Below, piece after piece: positions 1 to 9,355 of a DNA stretch of 64,000 bases (positions within the stretch are counted from its first letter, which is position 1; each line of letters starts with the position of its first letter). Source of the stretch: Didymella arachidicola. Its lineage: Eukaryota > Ascomycota > Dothideomycetes > Pleosporales > Didymellaceae. Location of the stretch: the NCBI GenBank assembly GCA_016630955.3, contig CM049990.2, forward strand, positions 1 through 64,000, read 5' to 3'. The notes beneath the pieces were generated by a model. The model was not told where the DNA came from. It searched no databases and saw only the letters and a list, made by a program, of their open reading frames with translations. The position numbers were made by a program, and so were the translations under genes.

Positions 1-114
1 CCCTAACCCTAACCCTAACCCTAACCCTAACCCTAACCCTAACCCTAACCCTAACCCTAACCCTAACCCTAACCCTAACCCTAACCCTAACCCTAACCCT
101 AACCCTAACCCTAA
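1..114. repeat. Telomere repeat array, 19 x CCCTAA
   Basis: Nineteen perfect head-to-tail copies of the hexamer CCCTAA start at base 1. This is the C-rich strand of the TTAGGG telomere repeat used by filamentous fungi and animals. The C-rich strand reading 5' to 3' at the left edge is the orientation expected for the left end of a chromosome, so the window starts at a real chromosome end. The array is short, as fungal telomeres usually are, or was trimmed in assembly. Confidence 0.98.
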
Positions 115-120
115 CCTATC

Positions 121-256
121 GACGGGTTGCCCTTCGGGCACCCTCTTTTCCCCTCTTACGGGCCCACCCCCCACCCCTTTACTCTTCTTAGTAATCCTTT
201 CTAACGGGTTGCCCTTCGGGCACCCTCCTTTCCCTTCTTACGGGCCTACCCCCCTA
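121..256. repeat. Telomere-adjacent direct repeat with hairpin, two copies
   Basis: Two copies of a block of about 50 bp lie 81 bp apart, starting near 122 and 203. Each contains GGGTTGCCC-TTC-GGGCACCC, which can fold into a GC stem with a three-base loop, then a pyrimidine tract and TTACGGGCC. Diverged versions of the same CGGGCC/CCTACC-rich text recur near 1360-1500, just beyond the end of the helicase gene. The repeats may be decayed copies of the 3' flank of the subtelomeric helicase gene. No gene is present. Confidence 0.7.
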
Positions 257-299
257 CCCTCCCTAATACGCTTTTATTAATACCTTATTACAGCTTTAC

Positions 300-1140
300 T
301 ACACTTTTTCTTTTCTTCTCTTCTCTTAGTATCTTATTATTATAACCTTACTCTACTTTTTATTTCTTCTTTTTATCTTTAATTCTTCTACTACCTAATC
401 TATTTATTCTCTTATATTATTTCTTAAACTTACTACTTATTCTTTTTTTTAATAATTATTACCTATTGTTTTTGTTATACCTACTACCTATTTTTTTATT
501 ATACCTAATACCTATTGTTTTTGTTATACCTACTACCTATTTTTTTTATTATACCTAATACCTACTTTTTTTTTATACCTACTACCTACTTTTTTTTTAT
601 ACCTACTACCTACTTTTTTTTATATCTACTACCTACTCTTCTCTTTTTCTAACCTATAATATCTTATTATAGCTTAGCCTTCTACTATATTCTACTATAT
701 CCTACTATATCCTACTATATTCTACTATATCCTACTATATTCTACTATATTCTACTATATTCTACTATACTTTACTATGCTTTTCCATACCTTACTACAT
801 CCTACTATATTTTACTACACTCTGCTACACTCTGCTATACTCTACTATACCTTACTATATTCTGCTATATTTTACTATACTCTGCTACACTCTACTATAC
901 TCTGCTACACTCTACTATACTCTGCTTCTTACTACGCTTTGCTATACCTTACTATACCTAACCCTACCCTACTACACCTTCCTATACCCTGCTACGCTCT
1001 GCTATATCTTGCTATACTTTGCTATACCTTACTATACTCTATAATACCCTGCTACACTCTACTATACTCTGCTTTTTACTACGCTCTGTAATATCTTACT
1101 ACACCCTACTACACTCTACTATATCTTGCTATACTCTGCT
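300..1140. repeat. Pyrimidine/AT-rich low-complexity satellite
   Basis: The strand is almost free of G. The left part has tandem blocks built from TTTTTTTATACCTACTACCTA (about 470-630). The right part is an irregular satellite of 10-11 bp units such as CTACTATATT (about 675-1130). The open frames here only translate the repeat (LL-Y-T patterns) and are not genes. The loss of G and gain of T suggests heavy C-to-T decay of an older subtelomeric repeat. Confidence 0.85.
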
Positions 1141-1300
1141 ACACCCTACTATACCTTGCTACACCCTACTATACCTTGCTACACCCTACTATACCTTGCT
1201 ACACCCTACTATACCTTGCTACACCCTACTATACCTTGCTACACCCTACTATACCTTGCTACACCCTACTATACCTTGCTACACCCTACTATACCTTGCT
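1141..1300. repeat. 20-bp minisatellite, 8 perfect tandem copies
   Basis: The unit ACACCCTACTATACCTTGCT repeats eight times without a mismatch (160 bp). It grows out of the looser TACTA satellite to its left, so it looks like a recent local expansion. The unit contains ACACCCTA, which resembles telomeric sequence. The open reading frames across it simply translate the repeat. Confidence 0.95.
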
Positions 1301-1560
1301 ACACCCTGCTATACTCTTCTCTCTTTCCCTTTGCTGCTCTACTCCTTGTAACACCTAAACGGCCCACTACCTACCCCCCCTTCTTCTCCTACTCACCCTA
1401 ACCGCTCCGCTGCTTGTAACACCTAACGGGCCTACTGCCCACCCCCCCTTCTTCTGCCCCGGACGGCCTACCACCTCCCTACCCTGTTACTCTCTTGCTA
1501 ATACCTTGTCACGGCTTTGCTACGCATATACACCTATTACTTCATCTATTCCCCTGCTTG
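1301..1560. other. Gap between minisatellite and helicase stop codon
   Basis: C-rich sequence with diverged copies of the telomere-adjacent blocks (AACACCT-ACGGGCC-TACC near 1350-1480, and AATACCTTGTCACGGCTTTGCTAC near 1500, resembling 270-300). No coding potential is seen. It is the 3' flank of the telomere-linked helicase gene. Confidence 0.6.
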
Positions 1561-4500
1561 CTACTCTACTCTGCTACCCTCCTCTTCCTCTCCCTCTCGT
1601 CCCCACCCCTCCAACACCAGCCTAATCGCCATCGCCATTGCGTTGCTAAACATCTGTCCCCAAATCTCTGACCTGTGCGGCTTTCCCAGCCACCCAGCGT
1701 ACGCCTCGTCTCCCGTCTCTGCAAACCCCAGCTCTCCCATTGCCTGAATCCCACCCCTCGTCAACCGCGCTGCGAATGCCAGCGGCACCACCACGTTCGG
1801 CCACTGACACCGCTTGTCCATCCCTTCCCCAGTCGCGCAGTACTTCTGACTCACCCAGCACCGTCGACAGTTGTTCTTCACCGTCCGATCCCGCATCTTC
1901 ACACGGAACTCATCTGCCTGCATCCCTGTTCCCCTTGCCCATGCCGTGCACTGCATCGCCCGGTGCCCTTTCCACTGCTCCTCTTCAGCCGTCGGGAACT
2001 CCTGCCTAACCATCCAGCAGATCGCACACCCCTCTCGCAGCTCTGTGAACCCTTCCTCCACCACCGCCCACTCCCGCGACCACTTCTCCTGCTCCTCTAT
2101 CCACACCTCCTCTCCCTCTCCGCACCGGTCGCATCCCGCTGCCCCAATCTGCCCGCAGCTCTGCCCCCGCTCGTCCAGATACGAGCTCATCAGCTCTCGT
2201 CGACACCCGCTGCCGATCAGAAACTGCCCCATCGCGAGCACCTCCATCTTCTCTCTCTCTCGCTCCATCACCTGCTCCACCTCCCCGTGCCCCACCAGCA
2301 CCACCACATCGTATTGCTCTCCTCCTCGTCCCCCGCGTCCGCTTGCCTGAGCAAAGTCGCTCATGCTCCACGGTGTGCCTACGTGCAAGATGTACACGAT
2401 GCCAGCAAAGTCCACTCCCGTCCCCAGCGCCGACGTCGCCACCATCATTCCGCCCCCCTCCACCCACTCCTGTAGCCGGTCTGCGCGATCCACCACCCCT
2501 GCGTGATAGTGTCCGCAGCCCAGCTCCGTCGCGAGCCGCTCGCACTGCACCTTGCTCTTGCAGTACACCACCCCCTTCTGTCCGCTCCGCCGCAGCTTCT
2601 CTGCCCACCGCTTGCACACGAACAGCGCCGTCTCCTCGAGCTTGTCGCGCTGACACCACGACACAAAGTACCGCGCGTTCGGCCGCACCGTGCTTGCTCT
2701 CACGTACGTTGCGTGACGCACAAGCATGCTCGCCTCAAGCTCTCCCTCCTGCAGCGGCGGCAGCGTTGCTGTCAGCATCACCATCGGACTACCCAGCAGC
2801 CGCAAGTTCTTCATCGCCACCAGCTTCTCTCGCCAATTCCTCGCCGTGAACACCAGATGACACTCGTCAATCACCACCCTATGCAGCAGCCCCTTTCCTT
2901 TCAGCATCCGCGCGTAGCCAAGAAAGTTGCCAGTGCTTGTTATGTCGCCAGCTACGTCTGCACTGACTACCACCACAGATGCCGGGTTGTTCTCGCCGTG
3001 CTTCCACTCCATGCACTCGACGCCGCACTGCTGAATCCTCCTGACTAGATCTTCAATCAGCGCCCGGTACGGCACGACGACCACCGTTACCCCCGGCTCC
3101 TCCACGCAAGCCGGCAGCGTGAACAGCAAGCTCTTGCCTCCGCCCGTCGGAAGCACGACGATGAGCGGCGTCTGCTTCTCCAGCACCGCGTGCAAAGCCT
3201 GCTCCTGCTCCACCGATCGAAAGCCAACATCTTGCTTGCCTAGCACCTGCTGCAGCCCCCTGTGTATCGCATCTGCTCGCGGGTCTGCAAACCGCACTTC
3301 TTTCTCTTTCGGCAGCCCAACAAGTGCCGACGACGTGCTGTTGCTCATCCGTCGCTTTGTCGTCCTGCTCGGCTCTACGGGCTTCGCTGCGCTCCCATCC
3401 ACCCCTAAGAAGCGGTGCCATGCTGCGCTAAGCGGCCGGAACGCATCAACGGACCGCACGCTGAGATGCTTCACGATATCCATCGGCACGCTGTAGTTGC
3501 CTACCCCCATTGCGGTTGTGCGTGAGTTCTGCAGCTCAAGAACGTCTTCGCCATCGTCGTCCACTTCCGCCTCTTCTGTCTCGCCAACGTCGTCCTGATA
3601 GCCCCTGCTGAACGACTCTCCCACCTTGACTCGCCCAATACCTACTGCCGTGTGTCGGTACTCTAGCGTGTGCAGCACCACGCCCAGCCTCTTCCCTGTC
3701 TCGCGCTTCAGCACCCTCGTGAGCCGGCCGGTGTCCCACGCGCCCTGCGCGTCTTGCCACACGTAGTCGCTGTAGCTGCCGCTTAGCACCTGCAGCGTTA
3801 GATACTCGCGGAACGGCTGTACGTAGACCAAGTACACCGCCATCACCTGCCCTAGCTGCGGCGGCAAGAACCGCGGCACAATCTTCGGCTTGTCCCACTG
3901 CGACTGCGACTTGTGATAGCGGACCACTGTCATCACCTGCCCGTCCACGACGAAGATGTTGCGGTCCTGCAGTACGCCGTTGCGGTGCCGAATCGTCGTG
4001 ATCTCGGACCCACGCCCGGGCTGTCCTGACGTGATGTGCACGCTGCAGAGCAGTAGTTCCAAGAAGCGATCCATCTGTCGCATGTACTGCCGCACCGCCT
4101 TGACGCTCCACTGCCCGTCCGCACGCTTCAATCGCAGCCCGCCCGCTGTAGTCATCGCTCTCCTAAGCATCCAAACCAGCCCGCCTTGCAGTTTGTTGCC
4201 CGGAGCGTCGACAAACGACGTGCGTCGTTTTGTGAACGTGACGTCGTCAACTACTTGCTTCAAATCAACGGTAACCCGCTCTTCCTCGCCGTCCACCCAG
4301 CACAGCTCCCACAGCATCTGCTCTGTTTCAGCCAGCAAGTCCTGCGCCATCTTGCAGAAGCGGCGGATGACGATCGGTCGGCCGTTCAGATAGAACGTCT
4401 GCTTGTCCTCTGACCAGTATGCGTTGCCTGAGTTGCCGGCCGTCAGTCCAATGTGCTTGCCGTACGCCAGCATGCTGATCATCTCGCTCATTGGGCTGAA

Positions 4501-5928
4501 CGTGCCGTCTGCTAGCTGCTTGTGCCGCGTTGCCAGAAAGTTGTCGCGGTCTTCTTCTGTCTGCGTGTCGCGCTGCCCTCCTGGGAGCAGCTTCTCTAGA
4601 GCGAGCACCCGCACGCAGTACACCATCCCCGCCAGCATGTACGAGTAGTTCTTTGCGGTCCGCAAGCGGCCCGTGTCTACATCAATCCCAAGCACCGCCA
4701 GAAACTGAATCAAACCAGTAGACAACGCCACGGGATGATACGTCGTGAAGATGAACGAGCTGATAGACGCAAGAAGCGCCTCCGTCTGAGCGCCTCTGTC
4801 GTCGCCATTCAGCGCGTCCCACAGCCTGATCGCACACAACTTCTGCTCAGCTGTCCACGTAAAGAGCTCGCGCGTGTCCTTCATCATGTCTGGTGCCTGT
4901 TGACTGCGTGTCCTGCGCCGGGGCTGCGGGCTGTCGTCGTCAGCCTCACTGCCTTCCGCCTCGTCTTCGCTGTCTTCGTCGCTGCTCGACGCCGCACTGC
5001 TTTCTGATCGAGCAGCTGTGTCGCGTTGCTGTCGGAAACGCATAACCTGCTGCTCTTCATCTCCTAGCACGCGTAGATAGAAGCAGACAAACCTCACTAT
5101 ATAGCTTGCGTACACAGCCTGACTCTCTGGGTTCTGCAGTCGCCCCAACGGCCGCACGTCGATCTCGCTCTGCTTTGCGCTCCGCAGCCAGCGCCTGAGT
5201 TCTTGCGGAAGCGTAGCCAATCCCTTGACGCTTCTCTCAATCAGTCCCTCTGCAAGCTGAGCAGCTAGCTTGAGCTTGTGCTCGCTCCGATCGGGAGCCC
5301 GGGCTTGATGGGCCAGATGAACAAGATTTCGATCCTTGAAGAACTCTAACCAGCCTGTCCGCTTAAACCAGCCTGTCTTGTCTGTCTTTGCAGCCTCTTC
5401 AAGTGTTTGAAGCTCTTCTTCGACTTCTTGTTGTGTCAGTTTATACTCGGCAAGCTGCCTCTGAACTGCAACTTCGACGTCGTCGTTTAGAGCATTTTCG
5501 GCTACAGCTACATCAACAACAAAATATCGCTGTAAAACCCCTGTGCGGAAAAAGCTCTGTACTTTGACAGTGTGATAGAGCGCGCCTTTTTCTCCTAGCC
5601 AAGCTTGCTGGTGATCTTTCTTACAGTGCATGCGCATTGTGTCCTTGTTGATAGTGATGAAGCTGCATGTCTTGCACTGCAGCCCGTCTAGCGGCTTCCC
5701 AAGCTCTTCTATCGGTCGCGCCGGCTCATCTGGAAGCTCAACGTCTGCTGCGTCAATCAGCGCGAATTGATTGAAGCGTTCAACAACTTGTTTTCGAGTT
5801 GCAGCGGGCACGCTGTGATGCTGCAAGAGATGCGTGTTGAGATTAACAACAGCAGTGTGATGCTCCCTGCATACTAAGACGCTGTAGTCTTCTAGAAAAC
5901 AGTGAACATTGTCGCAGGTTAGAAGTGG
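1561..5928 (-). CDS. Telomere-linked RecQ-type DNA helicase with OrsD domain
   Basis: The frame is open from a stop at 5929-5931 to TAG at 1561, about 1,455 codons. Numbering from TTG at 5826 as residue 1: an OrsD (DUF3505) domain, starting upstream of residue 1, has half-fingers including C51-C54...H67/H72. A recombinase-like middle follows (R605, K639, H719, R724, Y778; see findings). The C-terminal RecQ core has Walker A PTGGGKS (893-899), DECH box (987-990), TATLP and motif VI QASGRGGRGG (1160-1169). A cysteine cluster (C1208-C1235) resembles the RecQ zinc site. RecQ enzymes unwind DNA 3' to 5'; telomere-linked versions are transcribed toward the telomere in many fungi, as here. The first in-frame ATG lies inside the OrsD domain at 5637, so the true start needs an upstream exon, or the 5' end is lost. 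An 89-nt intron joining it to the gene at 6020 is possible. No internal stop is present. Confidence 0.88.
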   Translation of the reverse strand, partial: PLLTCDNVHCFLEDYSVLVCREHHTAVVNLNTHLLQHHSVPAATRKQVVERFNQFALIDAADVELPDEPARPIEELGKPLDGLQCKTCSFITINKDTMRMHCKKDHQQAWLGEKGALYHTVKVQSFFRTGVLQRYFVVDVAVAENALNDDVEVAVQRQLAEYKLTQQEVEEELQTLEEAAKTDKTGWFKRTGWLEFFKDRNLVHLAHQARAPDRSEHKLKLAAQLAEGLIERSVKGLATLPQELRRWLRSAKQSEIDVRPLGRLQNPESQAVYASYIVRFVCFYLRVLGDEEQQVMRFRQQRDTAARSESSAASSSDEDSEDEAEGSEADDDSPQPRRRTRSQQAPDMMKDTRELFTWTAEQKLCAIRLWDALNGDDRGAQTEALLASISSFIFTTYHPVALSTGLIQFLAVLGIDVDTGRLRTAKNYSYMLAGMVYCVRVLALEKLLPGGQRDTQTEEDRDNFLATRHKQLADGTFSPMSEMISMLAYGKHIGLTAGNSGNAYWSEDKQTFYLNGRPIVIRRFCKMAQDLLAETEQMLWELCWVDGEEERVTVDLKQVVDDVTFTKRRTSFVDAPGNKLQGGLVWMLRRAMTTAGGLRLKRADGQWSVKAVRQYMRQMDRFLELLLCSVHITSGQPGRGSEITTIRHRNGVLQDRNIFVVDGQVMTVVRYHKSQSQWDKPKIVPRFLPPQLGQVMAVYLVYVQPFREYLTLQVLSGSYSDYVWQDAQGAWDTGRLTRVLKRETGKRLGVVLHTLEYRHTAVGIGRVKVGESFSRGYQDDVGETEEAEVDDDGEDVLELQNSRTTAMGVGNYSVPMDIVKHLSVRSVDAFRPLSAAWHRFLGVDGSAAKPVEPSRTTKRRMSNSTSSALVGLPKEKEVRFADPRADAIHRGLQQVLGKQDVGFRSVEQEQALHAVLEKQTPLIVVLPTGGGKSLLFTLPACVEEPGVTVVVVPYRALIEDLVRRIQQCGVECMEWKHGENNPASVVVVSADVAGDITSTGNFLGYARMLKGKGLLHRVVIDECHLVFTARNWREKLVAMKNLRLLGSPMVMLTATLPPLQEGELEASMLVRHATYVRASTVRPNARYFVSWCQRDKLEETALFVCKRWAEKLRRSGQKGVVYCKSKVQCERLATELGCGHYHAGVVDRADRLQEWVEGGGMMVATSALGTGVDFAGIVYILHVGTPWSMSDFAQASGRGGRGGEQYDVVVLVGHGEVEQVMEREREKMEVLAMGQFLIGSGCRRELMSSYLDERGQSCGQIGAAGCDRCGEGEEVWIEEQEKWSREWAVVEEGFTELREGCAICWMVRQEFPTAEEEQWKGHRAMQCTAWARGTGMQADEFRVKMRDRTVKNNCRRCWVSQKYCATGEGMDKRCQWPNVVVPLAFAARLTRGGIQAMGELGFAETGDEAYAGWLGKPHRSEIWGQMFSNAMAMAIRLVLEGWGREGEEEEGSRVE

Positions 5929-5931
5929 CTA

Positions 5932-6019
5932 AGTCACTATTAAGGTAATTTATATATTATTGAATTACTATAGTTGTTAGTACACTTTACATGCAGAGGA
6001 CGTGTTTAGTTACAGAACA
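5932..6019. other. AT-rich spacer (or intron) between the two TLH-family frames
   Basis: This short AT-rich stretch separates the two large minus-strand frames. On the minus strand it starts after ...TTTATAGTC with GTTTAG (a weak donor) and ends GACTTAG just before CCACTTCTAACCTGCGAC, where OrsD coding resumes in frame. Removing the 89 nt would fuse both frames into one product of about 2,550 residues. It is equally possible that it is a plain intergenic spacer holding the start of the downstream gene. Confidence 0.4.
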
Positions 6020-9000
6020 CTAAACGACTATAAAGTATTTCTGCAGACCACCTGTTCGGAAGAAGCTCTGTACCTTCACTGAATTATACAACTGGCTCTT
6101 GTCGCCTAACCAAGCAAGTTTATGATCTCGGTTGCAGTGCATCCGAATCTGATCTTTGCTAACAGTGATATACCCGCATGCTCTGCACTCTAGCCCAGCA
6201 AGTGGCTTACCAAGCTGTTCTATAGCCTGCGTGGGCTCTTTAGGCAGCTCTATCTTGCTTGGAGCCACTGGTTCAAGGCGACTAAAACAGTCAACAACCT
6301 GTCTTCGTACTGAAGCAGGCACTTTGTGGTGCTGCAACATATGGCGGTCAAGACTCATAACTGCGGTATGATGTTGCTTGCATACGAAGACCTTGAAGTC
6401 TTCTAAAAAGCAGAACACATCTGCGCAGTTACTTAACGATACTTGTGAGCCCCTCTTACGATACCGGAGCGTTCCATTGGGGTCTTCGCCCCCTTGGTTT
6501 GTTAGCGCTCGTTGGGAGGCAGCTTTGCAGAGTTTTTGCATCTTGTGCTCATGCTCTAGGGCGGCAAGATCTGCTCGTAAAGCATCAATCTTTTGCTGTA
6601 TTGGACTTATACTCTCATCTGAGTCGCGCCTTCGCTTCCGCGGTCGCTCATTCTCGCCAGCGGCCGATGCCTCGATCTGCGATACTGTGCTCTCTTCGGG
6701 TACTTCAAGTGTTTGTGTAGTCCTATTAGTCAAGAACGCATCATCCTTTGGTGGCAGAAACATTGAATGCTCTACTGGAGCTTCTGGTAAACTTCTGTTT
6801 GCACTAAAGCTGAGAATAGCCTGATCTGTGCTTTGTCTGTCGACACCCAGAAATTGATGCCATACCTTACTGACTTCGAGGTATCGTTCTAATAACTCAG
6901 GTTGCAGCTTGGCAGGATAGGCACGATCCAAAGCGTACGCGCCAGCATGGGTAGCTGGATTATGTCCTGTCTGGAAAGAGAGAAGTCGTAATAGTCCATC
7001 GCGATCCCTCGGAGTGTGAGGATCAAAAGGCTGGGCAATATCTAGAAGATGCTTCTTGCTAATAGCTACTGCAATCTGGCGATACATTTGAAAATGGAGC
7101 AGTATCGGGCATTCTGGTGTGGATTGCTGCAGGAGCTTCGAGCAGACTGATGAGCTGAAACACGACACAGGTGTGTCGTACGCAGTGAACAAGTGCGGAT
7201 TGGTTGGAACGCTTGTGTTGACAAGCTTTAGTTGTCGGCTAAGGAAATCGCTGAATGGTCTGATGTATGCGAGGTAAAGGAACAGGCACCTCTCTACTGA
7301 TGAGCAGGGAACTCGAACAACAAAAAAAGAGTTGTTCGAGTTCTGGCTAGCTTTATTGTACGAAAAGACTAGCAAGATCCGGCCCTGGCAAATGAAGATG
7401 TTGCGTTGCACTGCGGCAGTGTCTGCCCAGCGCAGAACCCGAAGCTCCTCTCCTCTAGCAGGCATTCCGCTGGTCACATGGATACTACTGAACAGTACTT
7501 CGACCATGTTGTTATATTGTTTCAGGTAGGACATTGCTTTCTCTCGGCCTCTGCCTTGTAGGGAGAACCCCCTCCCTTCTTTAGAGAAGGCTCTTCGGCT
7601 CAAATGCTTAAAGCTAGTCTGTAGCTGATTTGCTGGCTCTTGCAGGAACGAATAACCTGGGCGGTGCCTTGATAGATCCTCTTTTAAGGTATGGAGATCT
7701 ACCTTAGGCCACCAGTCAAACATGAGGTCTCGCGTGATTCTTTCAAGTCTAGCAAGGAGGCAGTGGATTGTATAGCGGAATTCATGCATAGAGATGCGAG
7801 AACCAGCGATGTCTAGGGTCTGACCATCGAGGGACCAAGATAGGTTGGTGCGTGGTCCTTCGCGTTTGGCAATGGCTCTGCCGTGCTGCAAACGCTCAAT
7901 CAGGTAGCCCATAGGTGAGAGACTGCCGCGTTGGAGGTATGCTGGGCGAATCTCTACACAGAGACGTTTGCCCTGATCAGCATAGGCTGCTCGTGCTGGC
8001 CAGAGAACATCAAGGGTAGTGTACCCTCGCAGCGGCAAGGCGTACTCGAGAATAATAAGTCTACCAATCCACAGTAGAGCTGATAGGTACGGTGTGTAGT
8101 CGTAAGCTGTACGGTATGCCAACTCGTACGGATGGATACCCAGCACACCAGAGAAGTGGACAATTGCTTTGCCTTCCAATATGCCGTCTGTGGACACATC
8201 CGTCCAAAATAGCACGAGCAGCTGAAAGACGGTTTCTGATAAACGGGAAGAGAACGTAGGCTCTGCCTTACTGAATCCTTTTGTGGACAGATCTGACCAG
8301 ACAGATTTCACGATATCCGCCTGTGCGTCCGACAGCTGAAGCCCATATACCTCGCTTAAGCTTTGATTGAGCTTCTGACATACCTGCCATGATCGGAATA
8401 CATAGCACAGAAAGCGGTTTAGGAAGGAGCGGTACCTAGCTTTCGTAGCGTCTCGTTGAGGTAGCTCGAAGGGATACGCGTAGAAGTGTGACCCCCAGCT
8501 TCGCAGCCAGCAGCGCAAGACTCGCGGAGTTTGTTCTAATGTTTCCTCGCAGCGATCAAGCACGAGATGAACAATTTCTGATAGTTGTCTTAGTTTTGAC
8601 TCTGTAGCTGCGGAGCTGATCCACTCCACGCTGTTCCAGGTGCCGAGGTGAATAGCTTCACCGGTAGAAGTGGCCAACCTAGAAGTAGCAATAATCAGAT
8701 GGAGCGGCTTTTGGGCAAACCACCGCGTCCAACCACAACCGCGCAGCCAGTCGGTTTTCTCGTCATGCTCAAGCTCGTTGCTTAGGGCCATCAGTTCTTG
8801 ATCTTGCTGTAAGAGCCTAGCTTCCTCCTCGGCTTCCATCAGCAGAAGAGCGGCGGTCGCAGGGTCGTCTGACACGGATCCGTCCTGGCTTGATCTTCTT
8901 CTGCTTTGAATTGTGTGTGTAGCGTGTGCTACCCTCCAGGTACCTCCCACGTTTCGCCTGATAGGAGACCATCGCTGGACGAAGCAGAATAGATCATTGC

Positions 9001-9352
9001 GCGTCCTCTGCCCCCTACTGCACTGCGTCTTCCGAAAATGCAGCAGCATTGTATCCCAACTACAAGTTGTCAAGTCGCACTGCGGACAGGAGTAGCCTCG
9101 CTCGGGTGGCGCTAGGAAATCTAAGCTAGAAGAGTTATTTGCACGAGGGACAACGTCTGCATCAATCTGCGATACAGGAAGTCCTTTATACTGAGAAAGG
9201 ATAATTTCGCATATGGACGATCGAGTTTTGTGGTAGTGGCGGAGGTGGTAACGGAGCGTCTTGTAGGGTATAACGCTTCTACATGGGGTGCACAACAGGT
9301 GTCCATGTTCTGGCAGATAGGAGATAATGTTTGGCACTTCGGGTTCTGCAGG
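6020..9352 (-). CDS. TLH-family protein lacking helicase: OrsD, recombinase-like middle, second OrsD
   Basis: A 1,105-codon frame counted from GTG at 9337, open to a stop at 9353-9355; no in-frame ATG precedes the first domain. CCTGCAG before AACCCGAAG suggests a splice acceptor and a missing short first exon. Residues 16-105 form an OrsD domain with half-fingers C16-C19...H31/H36 and C84-C87...H100. The middle parallels the neighbouring helicase residue for residue around R628, K662, H748, R753, H792 and Y801. Where the neighbour has its RecQ core, this one has a low-complexity linker with a basic nuclear-signal-like stretch (RPRKRRR, 898-904) and a short coiled coil. A second, complete OrsD domain (about 970-1105) follows, roughly 60% identical by eye to the start of the downstream helicase. 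The frame ends abruptly right after that domain. It is either an independent gene, a fusion of two TLH fragments, or the 5' part of one giant gene. Confidence 0.75.
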   Translation of the reverse strand, partial: PAEPEVPNIISYLPEHGHLLCTPCRSVIPYKTLRYHLRHYHKTRSSICEIILSQYKGLPVSQIDADVVPRANNSSSLDFLAPPERGYSCPQCDLTTCSWDTMLLHFRKTQCSRGQRTRNDLFCFVQRWSPIRRNVGGTWRVAHATHTIQSRRRSSQDGSVSDDPATAALLLMEAEEEARLLQQDQELMALSNELEHDEKTDWLRGCGWTRWFAQKPLHLIIATSRLATSTGEAIHLGTWNSVEWISSAATESKLRQLSEIVHLVLDRCEETLEQTPRVLRCWLRSWGSHFYAYPFELPQRDATKARYRSFLNRFLCYVFRSWQVCQKLNQSLSEVYGLQLSDAQADIVKSVWSDLSTKGFSKAEPTFSSRLSETVFQLLVLFWTDVSTDGILEGKAIVHFSGVLGIHPYELAYRTAYDYTPYLSALLWIGRLIILEYALPLRGYTTLDVLWPARAAYADQGKRLCVEIRPAYLQRGSLSPMGYLIERLQHGRAIAKREGPRTNLSWSLDGQTLDIAGSRISMHEFRYTIHCLLARLERITRDLMFDWWPKVDLHTLKEDLSRHRPGYSFLQEPANQLQTSFKHLSRRAFSKEGRGFSLQGRGREKAMSYLKQYNNMVEVLFSSIHVTSGMPARGEELRVLRWADTAAVQRNIFICQGRILLVFSYNKASQNSNNSFFVVRVPCSSVERCLFLYLAYIRPFSDFLSRQLKLVNTSVPTNPHLFTAYDTPVSCFSSSVCSKLLQQSTPECPILLHFQMYRQIAVAISKKHLLDIAQPFDPHTPRDRDGLLRLLSFQTGHNPATHAGAYALDRAYPAKLQPELLERYLEVSKVWHQFLGVDRQSTDQAILSFSANRSLPEAPVEHSMFLPPKDDAFLTNRTTQTLEVPEESTVSQIEASAAGENERPRKRRRDSDESISPIQQKIDALRADLAALEHEHKMQKLCKAASQRALTNQGGEDPNGTLRYRKRGSQVSLSNCADVFCFLEDFKVFVCKQHHTAVMSLDRHMLQHHKVPASVRRQVVDCFSRLEPVAPSKIELPKEPTQAIEQLGKPLAGLECRACGYITVSKDQIRMHCNRDHKLAWLGDKSQLYNSVKVQSFFRTGGLQKYFIVV

Positions 9353-9355
9353 CTA

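Noticed and set aside
777..1401. Open frames of 60-110 codons in the TACTA satellite
   Set aside because: They only translate the tandem repeat and overlap each other in several frames; there is no protein-like composition.
1675..5007. Long frames on the plus strand and other minus frames across the helicase gene (for example 266 codons at 1675-2475)
   Set aside because: They are antisense or out-of-frame shadows of the GC-rich helicase gene; only the long minus-strand frame carries helicase motifs.
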